DNA from: Marinobacter sp.
GTDB taxonomy: Bacteria > Pseudomonadota > Gammaproteobacteria > Pseudomonadales > Oleiphilaceae
Direction: 5' to 3'
Length of the DNA stretch: 64,000 nt
Assembly: GCA_018402255.1 (NCBI GenBank)
Contig: JAGYIS010000005.1
Location: 124,001-188,000 of the forward strand
Shown one piece after another: positions 46,437 to 56,375 of this stretch (its first letter is position 1; every line of letters begins with the position of its first letter). Position numbers and translations under genes: made by a program. The notes under the pieces are model-generated. The model was not told where the DNA came from. It made no database searches and saw only the letters and a list, made by a program, of their open reading frames with translations.

Positions 46437-47705
46437 TTACTGGTAACCTTCAGGGAATGGATCTGGCTCCATCAGATCTTCAGTCTCATAAACCACCTTG
46501 TACTGGCCGTCTCGCTGAGCATGGCCAATGCGGGTCTTGGACCACAGGTGATGGTTCTCGTGGATGCGAACGTAACCTTCTGGCGCCTTGGTAAACTCAA
46601 TGCCCGGAGACGCTTCGCGAATCTTGTCGATGTCGAAAGAGCCGGCTTTTTCAACCGCAGCCTTCCACAGCCAGGGGCCAAGGTAAGCCGCCTGAGTAAC
46701 ATCGCCGATCACCATGTCGTCGCCCCAGGCTTCCTTGAACGCCGCCACAAACTCCTTGTTGTTGTCATTATCCAGGCTCTGGAAGTACTTCATGGAGGCG
46801 TAGATGCCCTCTACGTTCTCACCGCCGATACCGCGGATTTCGTCTTCGGTCACGGAGATGGTGAGCAGCAGCGGGCTCTCTTTGGTGAAATCAATGCCGG
46901 CCGCCTTCATCTGCTTGTAAAAGGCAACGTTGGAGCCACCCACCACCGACGCAAAAATAACGTCCGGTTTACGCAGCTTGATCTTGTTGATGACGGAGTT
47001 GAACTGGGTGTGGCCAAGCGGGTAGTACTCCTCGCCCACCACTTTCAGGCCAAGTTTGTCGATGTGCTTGCGGGCAATCTTGTTGGAGGTGCGGGGCCAG
47101 ATGTAATCCGAACCCAACAGATAGAAGGTCTTCGCACCTTTCTCCTCTGCCGCCCAATCAATACTGGCCAGAATTTGCTGTGTCGCTTCCTGGCCTGTGT
47201 AGATCACGTTTGGAGACTGCTCAAGCCCCTCATAGAAGGTGGGGTAATACAACATGCCGTTGTACTGCTCAATCACCGGCAGGATCGCCTTGCGGGAGGC
47301 CGAGGTCCAGGCGCCGAAGATGGCTGCCACGTTGTCCTGGCGCAGCAACTTGCGGGACTTCTCGGCAAAGGTGGGCCAGTCACTGGCACCGTCTTCCTGA
47401 ACAAATTCAACTTGCCGTCCCAGCACACCACCGGCCGCATTGATCTGCTCGATCGCCAGCTTCTCGGCCTGAACCGAGCCAATCTCACTGATCGACATGG
47501 TGCCGGTGATGGAGTGCAGAATGCCCACCTTAACGGTGTCGTCGGTGACGGCCAGGCCTGTGGTATTGACCTCCGCTGTTGGTGGTGTGGCCGCTTGCGC
47601 TGATGTCGCCAGCATGATCGACGCTGCCAGTGTCATAAGCTTCTTGCGAAACCCGGTTTCCTTGCCCAATGACCGCCCGCAGGCGGTTAAATCTGTCGTA
47701 CCCAT
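46437..47705 (-). CDS. urtA: Urea/short-chain amide-binding protein UrtA
   Basis: A 422-residue periplasmic binding protein. The N-terminus has a twin-cysteine-free basic stretch and a hydrophobic signal ending SAQA. The mature part has VKVGILHSITGTMSISEIGSVQA and YYPTFYEGLEQSPNVIYTGQEATQQ, both marks of the UrtA/FmdD group. ATG 47705 has AGGA seven bases upstream. Homologues bind urea or short-chain amides. It is the first gene of the transporter operon and lies divergent from the sensor kinase gene. Confidence 0.93.
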   Translation of the reverse strand: MGTTDLTACGRSLGKETGFRKKLMTLAASIMLATSAQAATPPTAEVNTTGLAVTDDTVKVGILHSITGTMSISEIGSVQAEKLAIEQINAAGGVLGRQVEFVQEDGASDWPTFAEKSRKLLRQDNVAAIFGAWTSASRKAILPVIEQYNGMLYYPTFYEGLEQSPNVIYTGQEATQQILASIDWAAEEKGAKTFYLLGSDYIWPRTSNKIARKHIDKLGLKVVGEEYYPLGHTQFNSVINKIKLRKPDVIFASVVGGSNVAFYKQMKAAGIDFTKESPLLLTISVTEDEIRGIGGENVEGIYASMKYFQSLDNDNNKEFVAAFKEAWGDDMVIGDVTQAAYLGPWLWKAAVEKAGSFDIDKIREASPGIEFTKAPEGYVRIHENHHLWSKTRIGHAQRDGQYKVVYETEDLMEPDPFPEGYQ

Positions 47706-48013
47706 GGTCATTCCTCGCAGTGATTGAAAGCCGGTACTGCCCTTCGTCGCGAAAGCACAGCGCCCACGTCAATCATTCTGCTCAGGCAACGCCAGAGTGC
47801 CCATTCGGCAATCACCCCAGCGAACTACGTCATTTGACGCATTCCAGTACCGGCTCAGACCGGCTAAAACGCAGGTTGTTAATAATGTCAGGGGCCTCAA
47901 CTGCCCTGCACCGCGACATGGCATGGATATTGTTCGTGTCTTGGAAACCGGTGCTGACCACGCTCTCGCCGCACCAAAACCGCGCGTTCATCCGTTAACA
48001 GGCAACAGGCATC
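47706..48013. promoter_or_regulatory. Divergent promoter region of urtA and the sensor kinase
   Basis: About 308 bases with no convincing gene; small frames here are shadows. It must contain the urtA promoter (minus) and the kinase promoter (plus). A weak sigma-54-like TGGCAT-N5-TTGTT occurs at 47919-47934 but deviates at the -12 element. No clear operator palindrome was found. Confidence 0.4.
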
Positions 48014-51000
48014 ATGGCCGCAAAACAGAACATTTTTCGGGTCAGGCGCAGCTACAACCAGTGGGTTGCCAACCAGACCCTGGAGGATTACGCCCTTCGC
48101 TTTACCGCGAAAAGCGCCCGACGCTGGTCGGCGGCGCGGGTGTGCCATACCGCGCTTGGGGCCATTTCGTTCCTCGCCATGGAAGCCATCGGCGGCGCCA
48201 TTACCCTGCACTATGGATTCGACAATGCCGTGGCCGCCATTGTGGCGGTGAGCCTGGTCATTTTTCTCACCGCCATACCCATCAGCTACTACGCCGCTCG
48301 CTATGGGGTCGACATTGACTTGCTCACCCGGGGGGCGGGTTTCGGGTATATCGGATCGACCATCACATCGCTGATCTACGCCAGCTTCACCTTCATTTTC
48401 TTCGCCATCGAAGCCGCCATCATGGCGATGGCGCTCGACATGCTGTTCGGGATTCCCCTGGTGCTGGGGTATCTCATCTGCTCGGTGGTGATCATTCCGT
48501 TGGTCACCCATGGCATTACAACCATCAGCCGCTTTCAGGTGTGGACTCAGCCATTGTTCATCCTGCTGCAGCTCACCCCCTTCGTATTCATCCTGTATGC
48601 CGATGCCTCTGCGGTCACGGACTGGACTCAGTTCAGTGGTGTCGGGCTTTCTGAAGGCCAGGGCTTTAACGTATTGATGTTTGGGGCGGCAGCGGCGGTT
48701 GTGTTTTCGCTGATTGCGCAGATCGGTGAGCAGGTCGACTTTTTACGGTTTATTCCCGAACCCAGGAATCAAAAGGAAAAACGTCGCTGGTGGATAGCAG
48801 TGATGGCAGGGGGGCCGGGCTGGATTGTGATCGGTATGCTGAAAATCCTGGCGGGCTCTTTTCTGGCCGTGCTTGCACTGAATCAGGGCGTGCCCGCCAC
48901 CGAAGCGGCAGACCCGACCCACATGTACCTGATCGCTTTTGGTTACATGACCCACTCACCGGAAATATCCCTGGCCGTCGCAGGTATTTTCGTCATTCTT
49001 TGCCAAATCAAAATCAACGTCACCAACGCCTATGCCGGCTCTATTGCCTGGTCGAATTTCTTTTCAAGACTGACCCACAGCCACCCGGGCCGGGTTGTCT
49101 GGTTGTTCTTCAACGTTGCCATTGCCCTGCTGGTTATGGAGCTGGGCGTTTATCGCGCGCTTGAAGAAACCCTTGGGTTTTACGGCATTGTTGCCATTGC
49201 CTGGGTGGGTGCGTTGGTGGCCGACCTTGTCATTAACAAACCTCTAGGGTTCAGTCCCGCCCACATTGAGTTCAAGCGGGCCCATCTCTACGACATCAAT
49301 CCGGTCGGCGTTGGCGCCATGCTGACCGCATCGGTGGTCGGCATTGTCTGCCATTCCGGAGCGGCCGGGCTTTATGCTCAGGCGCTCTCACACTTTATTG
49401 CGCTGGCGGTTGCGCTGGTGATGGCGCCGCTGATTGCCTGGCGCACCGGCGGTCGCTTTTACACGGCCCGACCTTTCACCCCCATCGCAACGGATCATCA
49501 GCTGGTGCAATGTTCCATTTGCGAGCACGGGTTCGAGCCTGAAGATGTCACCCATTGTCCCGCGTATGCCGGCACCATCTGCTCGCTCTGCTGTTCGCTG
49601 GACGCCCGCTGCAACGATGTCTGTAAACCGGGTGGTGGCTACAAAGAGCAACTTGAACAGTTCCTCGGCAAGTTCATACCCTCAGTGATTCTGTCCCGGT
49701 TGCGTTCCCGGCTGGGTCATTTCCTGACCCTGCTGCTGTTGATCAACGGCGTCTCCGGGCTGCTGCTGTCCTTGATCTATTTCAAAACACCCGTGGCGTC
49801 TGCACCGGAAGCCGTGTTGCTGTCGATTACGCTCTGGAAGGTGTTCTTTATTCTGGTCATCGTCACCGGCGTAATCTGCTGGCTGTTCGTGCTGGCCCAT
49901 GAGAGCCGGGTTGTGGCCGAAGAAGAATCACGACGTCAAACCCGCCTGTTAACGGAAGAGATCGTTGCTCACGAGCGCACAGACAAAGCCCTGCAACAAG
50001 CCAAAGAGCAGGCCGACGCCAGCAACCTCGCCAAAAGTCGCTACCTGACCGGCATCAGTCATGAGCTGCGCTCTCCCCTGAATGCCATTCTGGGCTATGC
50101 CCAGCTGATGGAGAACGATGACTCCATCCCTGCCAACCGGAAGGAAGCGCTGGGGGTAATACGCCGGAGCGGCGAATACCTGGCAGACCTGATCGAAGGG
50201 CTTCTGGATATATCCAAAATCGAGGCCGGCCGGCTGGACCTGCACCGGGACCAGGTACGCATTGAATTGCTGATGGAGCAGCTGGTCACCATGTTCCGGT
50301 TGCAGGCCGAGGAGAAAGGGTTGGCCTTTGACTATCATTGCCCACTGCCACTGCCAGACATGGTCACTACTGATGAAAAGCGCCTTCGCCAGATTCTGAT
50401 CAACCTGCTGTCCAACGCCATCAAATACACAGATCAGGGCAGTGTTTCACTGACGCTGCGCTACAGAAACCAGGTCGCCGACATTACCGTCAAAGATACC
50501 GGAGAAGGCATCGCCGACGAGAACCTTGATCGGATCTTCCGCCCGTTTGAACGCATCCGGTCGCCGGGGCAAAACCGTGCCGGGACCGGGCTTGGCTTGA
50601 CCATTACCCGGCTACTGACCGAAATCATGGGTGGTGATATCTCAGTCATCAGCAAGCCTGGCGATGGCAGTACGTTCAAAGTCAGCCTGATGTTGTCCAG
50701 CCTGCATAACGCCAGCCCACGCTCAATCAGCGCACCGGCCCGGCGAATCTATGGTTATCACGGGCCCCGTCAAAAGATTCTGATTGTCGACGACGATTTG
50801 TCTCACCGCCAGGTCATCAGAGCGATGCTGTCGCCGCTGGGCTTTGAGATTAGCGATACCGGTAACGCGCTTTGTGTGGCGGATACCGTTGCCAGCGACC
50901 GCCCTGATCTGGTGCTACTGGATGTTTCGATGCCCGGATTAAGCGGTTGGGAAGTGCTCGATCAACTGCGGAAAGACCAGCACAACATGCCGGTGATTAT

Positions 51001-51397
51001 GATTTCAGCCGATGCCCGTGAAGGACAACATGCGCCGGGCGCCGAGAAGCTGCACAACGGGTACATCATCAAACCAGTTCGCCTGAACCTGCTGCTCGAC
51101 ACCATCGGGCAGGAGCTGAACCTGGCGTGGCGCTTCAAACCCAGCCCGGAACCTCTGGCGCCACTTCCTGTGCCTGCGACCGCTGAACTGACGTTACCGG
51201 ATCTCGACTGCCGCAGGCAGTTGGCCAACCTCGCCAGAATCGGCCATCGGAAAGGGCTTCTTGAAGCCCTGCATGAACTGAAAAACAACCCCACCAGCAA
51301 TCTGCGCTTTACCGACGAACTGACCAAGCTGACCCAGGATTTCCAGTTCGAGAAAATTCTTGCCCTGCTTGAGGTACCCGAACATGAAGCTTCCTGA
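48014..51397 (+). CDS. NCS1-permease/Cys-cluster hybrid histidine kinase
   Basis: A 1127-residue fusion. Residues 1 to about 460 form a 12-TM transporter-like domain of the NCS1/purine-cytosine permease type (GAISFLAMEAIGGAITLHYG, AYAGSIAWSNFFSRLTH). Residues 500-537 form a Cys-rich cluster (CSICEHG, HCPAYAGTICSLCC, CNDVCKP) that looks metal-binding. Two more TM helices follow (about 560-640), then a HisKA domain with His683 (SHELRSP), an ATPase domain with NLLSNAIKY near 797, and a receiver with Asp970 (LLDVSMPG). It would sense a small nitrogen compound at the membrane and phosphorylate the next gene product. Divergent from urtA. Confidence 0.88.
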   Translation: MAAKQNIFRVRRSYNQWVANQTLEDYALRFTAKSARRWSAARVCHTALGAISFLAMEAIGGAITLHYGFDNAVAAIVAVSLVIFLTAIPISYYAARYGVDIDLLTRGAGFGYIGSTITSLIYASFTFIFFAIEAAIMAMALDMLFGIPLVLGYLICSVVIIPLVTHGITTISRFQVWTQPLFILLQLTPFVFILYADASAVTDWTQFSGVGLSEGQGFNVLMFGAAAAVVFSLIAQIGEQVDFLRFIPEPRNQKEKRRWWIAVMAGGPGWIVIGMLKILAGSFLAVLALNQGVPATEAADPTHMYLIAFGYMTHSPEISLAVAGIFVILCQIKINVTNAYAGSIAWSNFFSRLTHSHPGRVVWLFFNVAIALLVMELGVYRALEETLGFYGIVAIAWVGALVADLVINKPLGFSPAHIEFKRAHLYDINPVGVGAMLTASVVGIVCHSGAAGLYAQALSHFIALAVALVMAPLIAWRTGGRFYTARPFTPIATDHQLVQCSICEHGFEPEDVTHCPAYAGTICSLCCSLDARCNDVCKPGGGYKEQLEQFLGKFIPSVILSRLRSRLGHFLTLLLLINGVSGLLLSLIYFKTPVASAPEAVLLSITLWKVFFILVIVTGVICWLFVLAHESRVVAEEESRRQTRLLTEEIVAHERTDKALQQAKEQADASNLAKSRYLTGISHELRSPLNAILGYAQLMENDDSIPANRKEALGVIRRSGEYLADLIEGLLDISKIEAGRLDLHRDQVRIELLMEQLVTMFRLQAEEKGLAFDYHCPLPLPDMVTTDEKRLRQILINLLSNAIKYTDQGSVSLTLRYRNQVADITVKDTGEGIADENLDRIFRPFERIRSPGQNRAGTGLGLTITRLLTEIMGGDISVISKPGDGSTFKVSLMLSSLHNASPRSISAPARRIYGYHGPRQKILIVDDDLSHRQVIRAMLSPLGFEISDTGNALCVADTVASDRPDLVLLDVSMPGLSGWEVLDQLRKDQHNMPVIMISADAREGQHAPGAEKLHNGYIIKPVRLNLLLDTIGQELNLAWRFKPSPEPLAPLPVPATAELTLPDLDCRRQLANLARIGHRKGLLEALHELKNNPTSNLRFTDELTKLTQDFQFEKILALLEVPEHEAS

Positions 51398-52289
51398 AAC
51401 CAGGAAAACCGTTGTCATGGTGGTCGACGATGCCGTCGATTCCATCCGGATGATCAATGATGCTCTGGAGGAAGCCGGCATGACCGTTCTGGTAGCGCTC
51501 GAGGGCCATCAGGCGTTGACCATCAGTCAGAATATCATTCCCGACATGGTGCTGATGGATGCCATGATGCCGCAAATGGATGGTTTTGAAACCTGCCGGC
51601 GACTCAAGGAAAACCCGGCATTCGCCGATATTCCCATTATCTTCATGACCGGCCTGAGCGATACCGAACACGTTGTTATGGGGTTGAATGCCGGCGGCGT
51701 TGATTACATTACCAAACCCATCAACACCACAGAGTTGCTGGCCAGGATGCAGGTACACCTTGCCAACGCACGGATGACGCGAAGCGCCCGGTCTGCTCTG
51801 GATATGGCCGGGCAAAACCTGTTTGCGGTGGATCAGCACGGGCAACTGTTATGGGGCACGCCGCAAGTCTATGGCCTGCTGCCCGGCACACAGGATCCCG
51901 AACTGACAACGTTGTGCCACCAGTTGGAAGTCTGGCTGGCACACAAGCCAGAGGCAGGGCACGCCTTACCAATCCAGATAGCAGACACACCCAGGTCGAT
52001 CGAATTCCTGGCGTTACTGGATCAACATGAGTTCCTGCTACGGATAAAAACGCCGCAAAATCAACACAGCACAGCGGCCTCTTTACGCCACCATTTTGAG
52101 CTGACCCTGAGGGAATCCGATGTTCTGCTGTGGATAGCCAACGGCAAGACCAACCGTGAAATCGGGCAGATTCTTGAGATGAGCCCCAGAACCGTCAACA
52201 AACACCTGGAGCAGATTTTTCGAAAGATGGGTGTGGAAAACAGAACCGCGGCCGCTGCCAGCGCCATTCGGGTGCTGGCGATCAACTAG
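51384..52289 (+). CDS. LuxR-type response regulator
   Basis: A 301-residue regulator. The receiver domain has Asp59 as phosphate acceptor (VLMDAMMPQ) and ends near residue 125. A middle segment of about 90 residues is not recognised. The C-terminal LuxR/GerE helix-turn-helix is LTLRESDVLLWIANGKTNREIGQILEMSPRTVNKHLEQIF. ATG 51384 overlaps the kinase stop by 14 bases, so the two form a pair. The likely targets are the divergent urt and amide genes. It is not an ANTAR/AmiR protein. Confidence 0.9.
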   Translation: MKLPETRKTVVMVVDDAVDSIRMINDALEEAGMTVLVALEGHQALTISQNIIPDMVLMDAMMPQMDGFETCRRLKENPAFADIPIIFMTGLSDTEHVVMGLNAGGVDYITKPINTTELLARMQVHLANARMTRSARSALDMAGQNLFAVDQHGQLLWGTPQVYGLLPGTQDPELTTLCHQLEVWLAHKPEAGHALPIQIADTPRSIEFLALLDQHEFLLRIKTPQNQHSTAASLRHHFELTLRESDVLLWIANGKTNREIGQILEMSPRTVNKHLEQIFRKMGVENRTAAAASAIRVLAIN

Positions 52290-52299
52290 CAAGAACCGC

Positions 52300-53135
52300 T
52301 CAGCGATGTGCCTCCGGAAACCCGGGCAAGAAAAAGGTCTCGCGAAGCTTACGGACCGGCGGCACTTCACCGCGCTCGGCGAGCCGGAAATAGGCATCGT
52401 CGAAGGCCTCACGCAGAATACTGGCGCGCGGGCTGGCGAGTGAGAACAGCCACGCAGTATTGCGGGTTCTCAGCTCGGATTCCCGGACAATGGCATCCGA
52501 GGGCTGAGTCAGTACTTCACGCACCGGTTGACGGTAATCCAGCAGGTAGTTGCCACGTTTACGTTTGAGCATATCAATGGCTGACCGGTGATTCGGCGCC
52601 TCAGTAATGCGGATGTCCGGCTGATCTTCCAGCCAGTAACGCAGACCGCCGTAGGTGTAGCCACCAATCAATATCACCGTCTCGTCATGCAACTGATCCA
52701 TATGATCAAGCGGTGCCGTGTCTTCGCGATACCAGGCGCTCAGCTCAACCGGGATCGGACTGATCCAGCTTTCCAGCACATCGTCACTCAGCGCCGGAGT
52801 ATTGGTCAGGCCCAGCCACACATCGACGGTTCCGTTCTTTAGATACAGATAAGTGCGGGCCACCGGCAAATACAAAAATTCGAGCTCATAACCGGCTTCT
52901 TCAGCGACCTTACGGGTGATGTCAACAAACTCACCTTGCGGCTCACCCATGGCATCGCGATAACTCATCGGGGAAACTCAACGTAGGCGACCCGAACGAC
53001 CCTGGCGTCTTGTTCGTCTTGCTCCGCTGCATGAGCAGCCATGGGATAAAACTGACAAATCAACAGCACGAACAGCCCCACGAGCGCGAGCGCACGACCG
53101 GGGATATCAGAGCAACAAAGTTGGCAACTACGCAT
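52300..53135 (-). CDS. Family 3 solute-binding protein, one frame break at 52970
   Basis: The signal peptide starts at ATG 53135 (MRSCQLCCSD, then ALALVGLFVLLICQF) and reads to VVRVAYVEFP, where the frame ends. The main frame opens MSYRDAMGEPQGEFVDITRKVAEEAGYELEF, typical of family 3 periplasmic binding proteins. Adding one C to the CCCC run at 52970-52973 joins them as AYVEFPPMSYRDAMG and gives 278 residues. No permease gene lies beside it, so it may be a sensor partner or an orphan. Convergent with the response regulator. Confidence 0.78.
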
Positions 53136-53228
53136 GAATACCGCTTATCGTTATCTGTTTCTTTAGAGATTAACAGATACCAGAAAGTCTGTGAGGCCAA
53201 ACGTACAAAAAGCTCGACTCAACCCCAA

Positions 53229-54410
53229 TCAGAAAAAGGCCTGAATACCCGTCTGGGCCCGCCCCAGAATCAGCGCATGAATATCATGCGTTCCCTCGTA
53301 GGTGTTCACGACCTCAAGGTTCACCAGGTGCCGGGCAATGCCGAACTCGTCACTGATGCCGTTGCCTCCGAGCATGTCGCGGGCGGTACGGGCAACGTCC
53401 AGGGCTTTGCCACAGGAGTTGCGCTTCATCATTGAGGTGATTTCCACCGCCGCGGTGCCTTCATCCTTCATTCGGCCCAGACGCAACGCACCCTGCAACG
53501 CCATGGTGATCTCGGTCTGCATGTCAGCCAGTTTTTTCTGGATCAGCTGGTTGGCTGCCAGCGGCCGGTCGAACTGTTTACGGTTGAGCACGTATTGCCT
53601 TGCTGTGTGCCAGCAATCCTCCGCAGCCCCCAGCGCACCCCAGCTGATGCCATAACGGGCGGAGTCCAGGCAGGTGAACGGGCCTTTCAGGCCGCGAACG
53701 TCCGCAAAGGCATTGGCCTCCGGCACAAACACCTCATCCATCACGATTTCACCGGTCACCGACGCGCGCAAGCCCACCTTGCCGTGGATTACCGGCGCGC
53801 TCAGGCCCGGCCAACCCTTCTCCAACACGAAGCCCCGAATCTTGCCGGCGTCGTCTTTGGCCCAAACCACAAACACGTCGGCGATCGGGCTGTTGGTGAT
53901 CCAGGTTTTGCTGCCGCTCAGGCGGTAGCCACCATCCACAGCCCTCGCTCGTGTCGCCATATTGCCGGGGTCGGAGCCGTGATCCGGCTCGGTCAAGCCG
54001 AAACAACCAATCCATTCGCCCGAGGCCAGCTTGGGCAGATAGGCCTGGCGGGTTTGCTCGGTGCCAAACTGGTAGATCGGCAGCATCACCAGGGAACTCT
54101 GCACGCTCATCATCGAGCGGTAACCGGAATCCACCCGCTCCACTTCCCGGGCGATCAGGCCATAGCTGACCTGGTTCAGGCCGCCACCGCCGTATTCCTC
54201 GGGCAGGGTGGCTCCAAGCAAGCCGGCCTTACCCATGGCCCGGAAGATGGCCGGATCGGTCTGTTCATGGCGGAATGCCTCCAGCACCCGGGGCCGCAGT
54301 TCTGCCTCGCAGAATTTGTAGGCACTGTCGCGCACCATGCGTTCATCTTCGGTGAGCTGCTGGTCAAGCAAAAGCGGATCTTGCCATTGGAACTGAGTGG
54401 TTGGTGCCAT
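53229..54410 (-). CDS. gcdH: Glutaryl-CoA dehydrogenase
   Basis: A 393-residue acyl-CoA dehydrogenase. [19 protein letters not shown] and [23 protein letters not shown] are the GcdH-type substrate/FAD blocks. The catalytic Glu is in [20 protein letters not shown] at the C-terminus, as in GcdH. It oxidises and decarboxylates glutaryl-CoA to crotonyl-CoA in lysine and tryptophan breakdown. ATG 54410 ([19 protein letters not shown]) fits homologues. No LysR or CoA-transferase neighbour is present. Confidence 0.9.
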   Translation of the reverse strand: MAPTTQFQWQDPLLLDQQLTEDERMVRDSAYKFCEAELRPRVLEAFRHEQTDPAIFRAMGKAGLLGATLPEEYGGGGLNQVSYGLIAREVERVDSGYRSMMSVQSSLVMLPIYQFGTEQTRQAYLPKLASGEWIGCFGLTEPDHGSDPGNMATRARAVDGGYRLSGSKTWITNSPIADVFVVWAKDDAGKIRGFVLEKGWPGLSAPVIHGKVGLRASVTGEIVMDEVFVPEANAFADVRGLKGPFTCLDSARYGISWGALGAAEDCWHTARQYVLNRKQFDRPLAANQLIQKKLADMQTEITMALQGALRLGRMKDEGTAAVEITSMMKRNSCGKALDVARTARDMLGGNGISDEFGIARHLVNLEVVNTYEGTHDIHALILGRAQTGIQAFF

Positions 54411-54456
54411 GCGGAAGTCTCGCCGGTGGTTGCAGTCTTTATCGACCCATATTACG

Positions 54457-54494
54457 CAAAAAACTCCCGAATGCATCAAGCAAGACGGGAGTTT
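54457..54494 (-). terminator. Terminator downstream of glmS
   Basis: On the minus strand AAACTCCCG and CGGGAGTTT form a stem around a 16-base loop and run into TTTTTT. It lies 20 bases past the glmS stop. Confidence 0.8.
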
Positions 54495-54513
54495 CTATCG
54501 CCTTGGCGTGGGT

Positions 54514-56345
54514 TTATTCCACCGTCACACTCTTGGCCAGGTTGCGCGGCTGGTCAACATCGGTGCCCTTGAGCACGGCCACGTGGTACGACAGCAACTG
54601 CAGGGGCACGGTGTAGACAATCGGCGCGGTGATCTCGTGGACCGACGGCAACTGCATCACGTGGATGCCCTCTTCCGGCTTTACGCCGGCTGCGACGTCA
54701 GCAAACACGAACAGCTCGCCTCCGCGGGCCCGGACCTCTTCCAGGTTGGATTTCAGCTTTTCCACCAGGTCGTTATTGGGTGCGACGGTGACCACCGGCA
54801 TTTCACTGTCGACCAGCGCCAGCGGGCCGTGTTTCAGCTCGCCGGCGGGATAGGCTTCGGCGTGGATGTAGGAGATCTCCTTGAGCTTGAGTGCGCCTTC
54901 CATCGCCACCGGATACTGGGAGCCACGGCCCAGAAACAGGCTGTGATTCTTGTCCATGAAGGCTTTGGACATGGCCTCGATCTCGGTGTCCAGAGCCAGT
55001 ACATCACTGACCTGACCGGGTAGCAGGTGGATCGCTTTAACGATCTCGGCCTCTTTCTGCTCACTCAGACCGTTATGACGAGCCAGCGCGAGGGTAAAGA
55101 TCAGGAGAGCCGTCAACTGGGTGGTGAAGGCCTTGGTGGAGGCAACGCCAATCTCCGGGCCAGCCTGGGTCATGATCACCAGGTCTGATTCCCGCACCAG
55201 CGAGCTGCCCGGGACGTTACAAATTGCCAGCGCGGCACGGAAGCCCGCTTTTTTGCCTGGCGCAACGCCGCCAGGGTGTCGGCGGTCTCACCCGACTGGG
55301 AGATACACAGGAACAGGGTATCTGGTTGAATCACATGTTTGCGGTAACGGAACTCGGAAGCAACCTCCACTGAACAGGGTACGCCCGCCAGATCTTCAAT
55401 CCAGTAACGGGCGACCATGCCGGCGTGAAAAGACGTACCACAGGCAATAATCTGCACGTGGCGAACGTTGTCCAGCAGATTAGCGGCCTCGGTGCCCAGC
55501 GCCTGCTCCAGCACCCGGGTATCGGTAATTCGGCCTTCCATGGTGGCCTTGATGACTCTGGGCTGCTCGTAGATTTCCTTGAGCATGAAATGCCGGTACT
55601 CGCCCTTGTCGGCGGAGTCAGAGCCGTGCTCGAAGCGAGTAATGGTGCGCTCGACCGCCTGGCCGTCGCGATCGTGAATCTTGATCTGGTCCTTGCGAAT
55701 GTCGGCAATGTCGCCTTCTTCCAGGAACATGAAGCGGTCGGTAACGGGCAGCAGCGCTAACTGGTCTGAGGCAATGAAGTTTTCGCCAATACCTACACCC
55801 ACCACCAACGGGCTGCCTTCACGGCACACCACTAGATGGTCTGGCTCATCGGCGTGCACAACGGCCAGAGCAAAGGCGCCACGCAGGCGGGTGATCGAGG
55901 TCTTCACAGCGTTGTACAGATTGCCTTCTTGCTGATAATTCTTGCCGATCAGATGAGCAACCACTTCGGTATCGGTCTGGGAGGTGAACACATACCCTTC
56001 GGCCTTGAGCTCGTCCCGCAGCTCCTGATAGTTCTCAATGATACCGTTATGGACGATGGCCAGGCGCTCGCCAGACATGTGCGGATGGGCGTTCAGTTGC
56101 GAAGGCTCACCGTGGGTGGCCCAGCGGGTATGGGCAATGCCCAGATGACCGCTCAGGGGATTGGCGCTGATTGCCTCAGCCAGGGCGGCCACTTTGCCGA
56201 CCTCCCGGGCTCGGCGCAGACTGGATTCGCCATTGATCACGGCCATGCCCGCCGAGTCGTACCCGCGATACTCAAGACGGCGCAAGCCCTCCAGCAGAAT
56301 ACCCTGGACATCCCGTTCTGAAACCGCTCCTACAATCCCACACAT
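54514..56345 (-). CDS. glmS: Glucosamine-6-phosphate synthase, one frame break at 55249
   Basis: The two frames form GlmS of 610 residues (E. coli has 609). The N-terminal glutaminase starts [12 protein letters not shown] with Cys2 as nucleophile. Two SIS domains follow, with [20 protein letters not shown] before the break and [15 protein letters not shown] after it. The break lies in a run of six A (minus strand); seven A restores [19 protein letters not shown]. The enzyme makes glucosamine-6-P for peptidoglycan and LPS and is essential, so an undercalled homopolymer is the best explanation. It lies 30 bases after glmU. Confidence 0.95.
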
Positions 56346-56375
56346 GCTGCTATCACCTGTTTGTTAATTCGGTCG

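Noticed and set aside
47919-47934. Possible sigma-54 promoter before the sensor kinase gene
   Set aside because: TGGCAT-N5-TTGTT lacks the needed GC at the -12 element, so it is too weak to annotate.
51384-52289. Response regulator as AmiR (ANTAR antiterminator)
   Set aside because: The C-terminus is a LuxR/GerE helix-turn-helix, not an ANTAR three-helix domain.
54514-56345. glmS as a true pseudogene or programmed frameshift
   Set aside because: The gene is normally essential, the break is one base in an A run, and no slippery-site plus stimulator arrangement is evident. An undercalled homopolymer is simpler.
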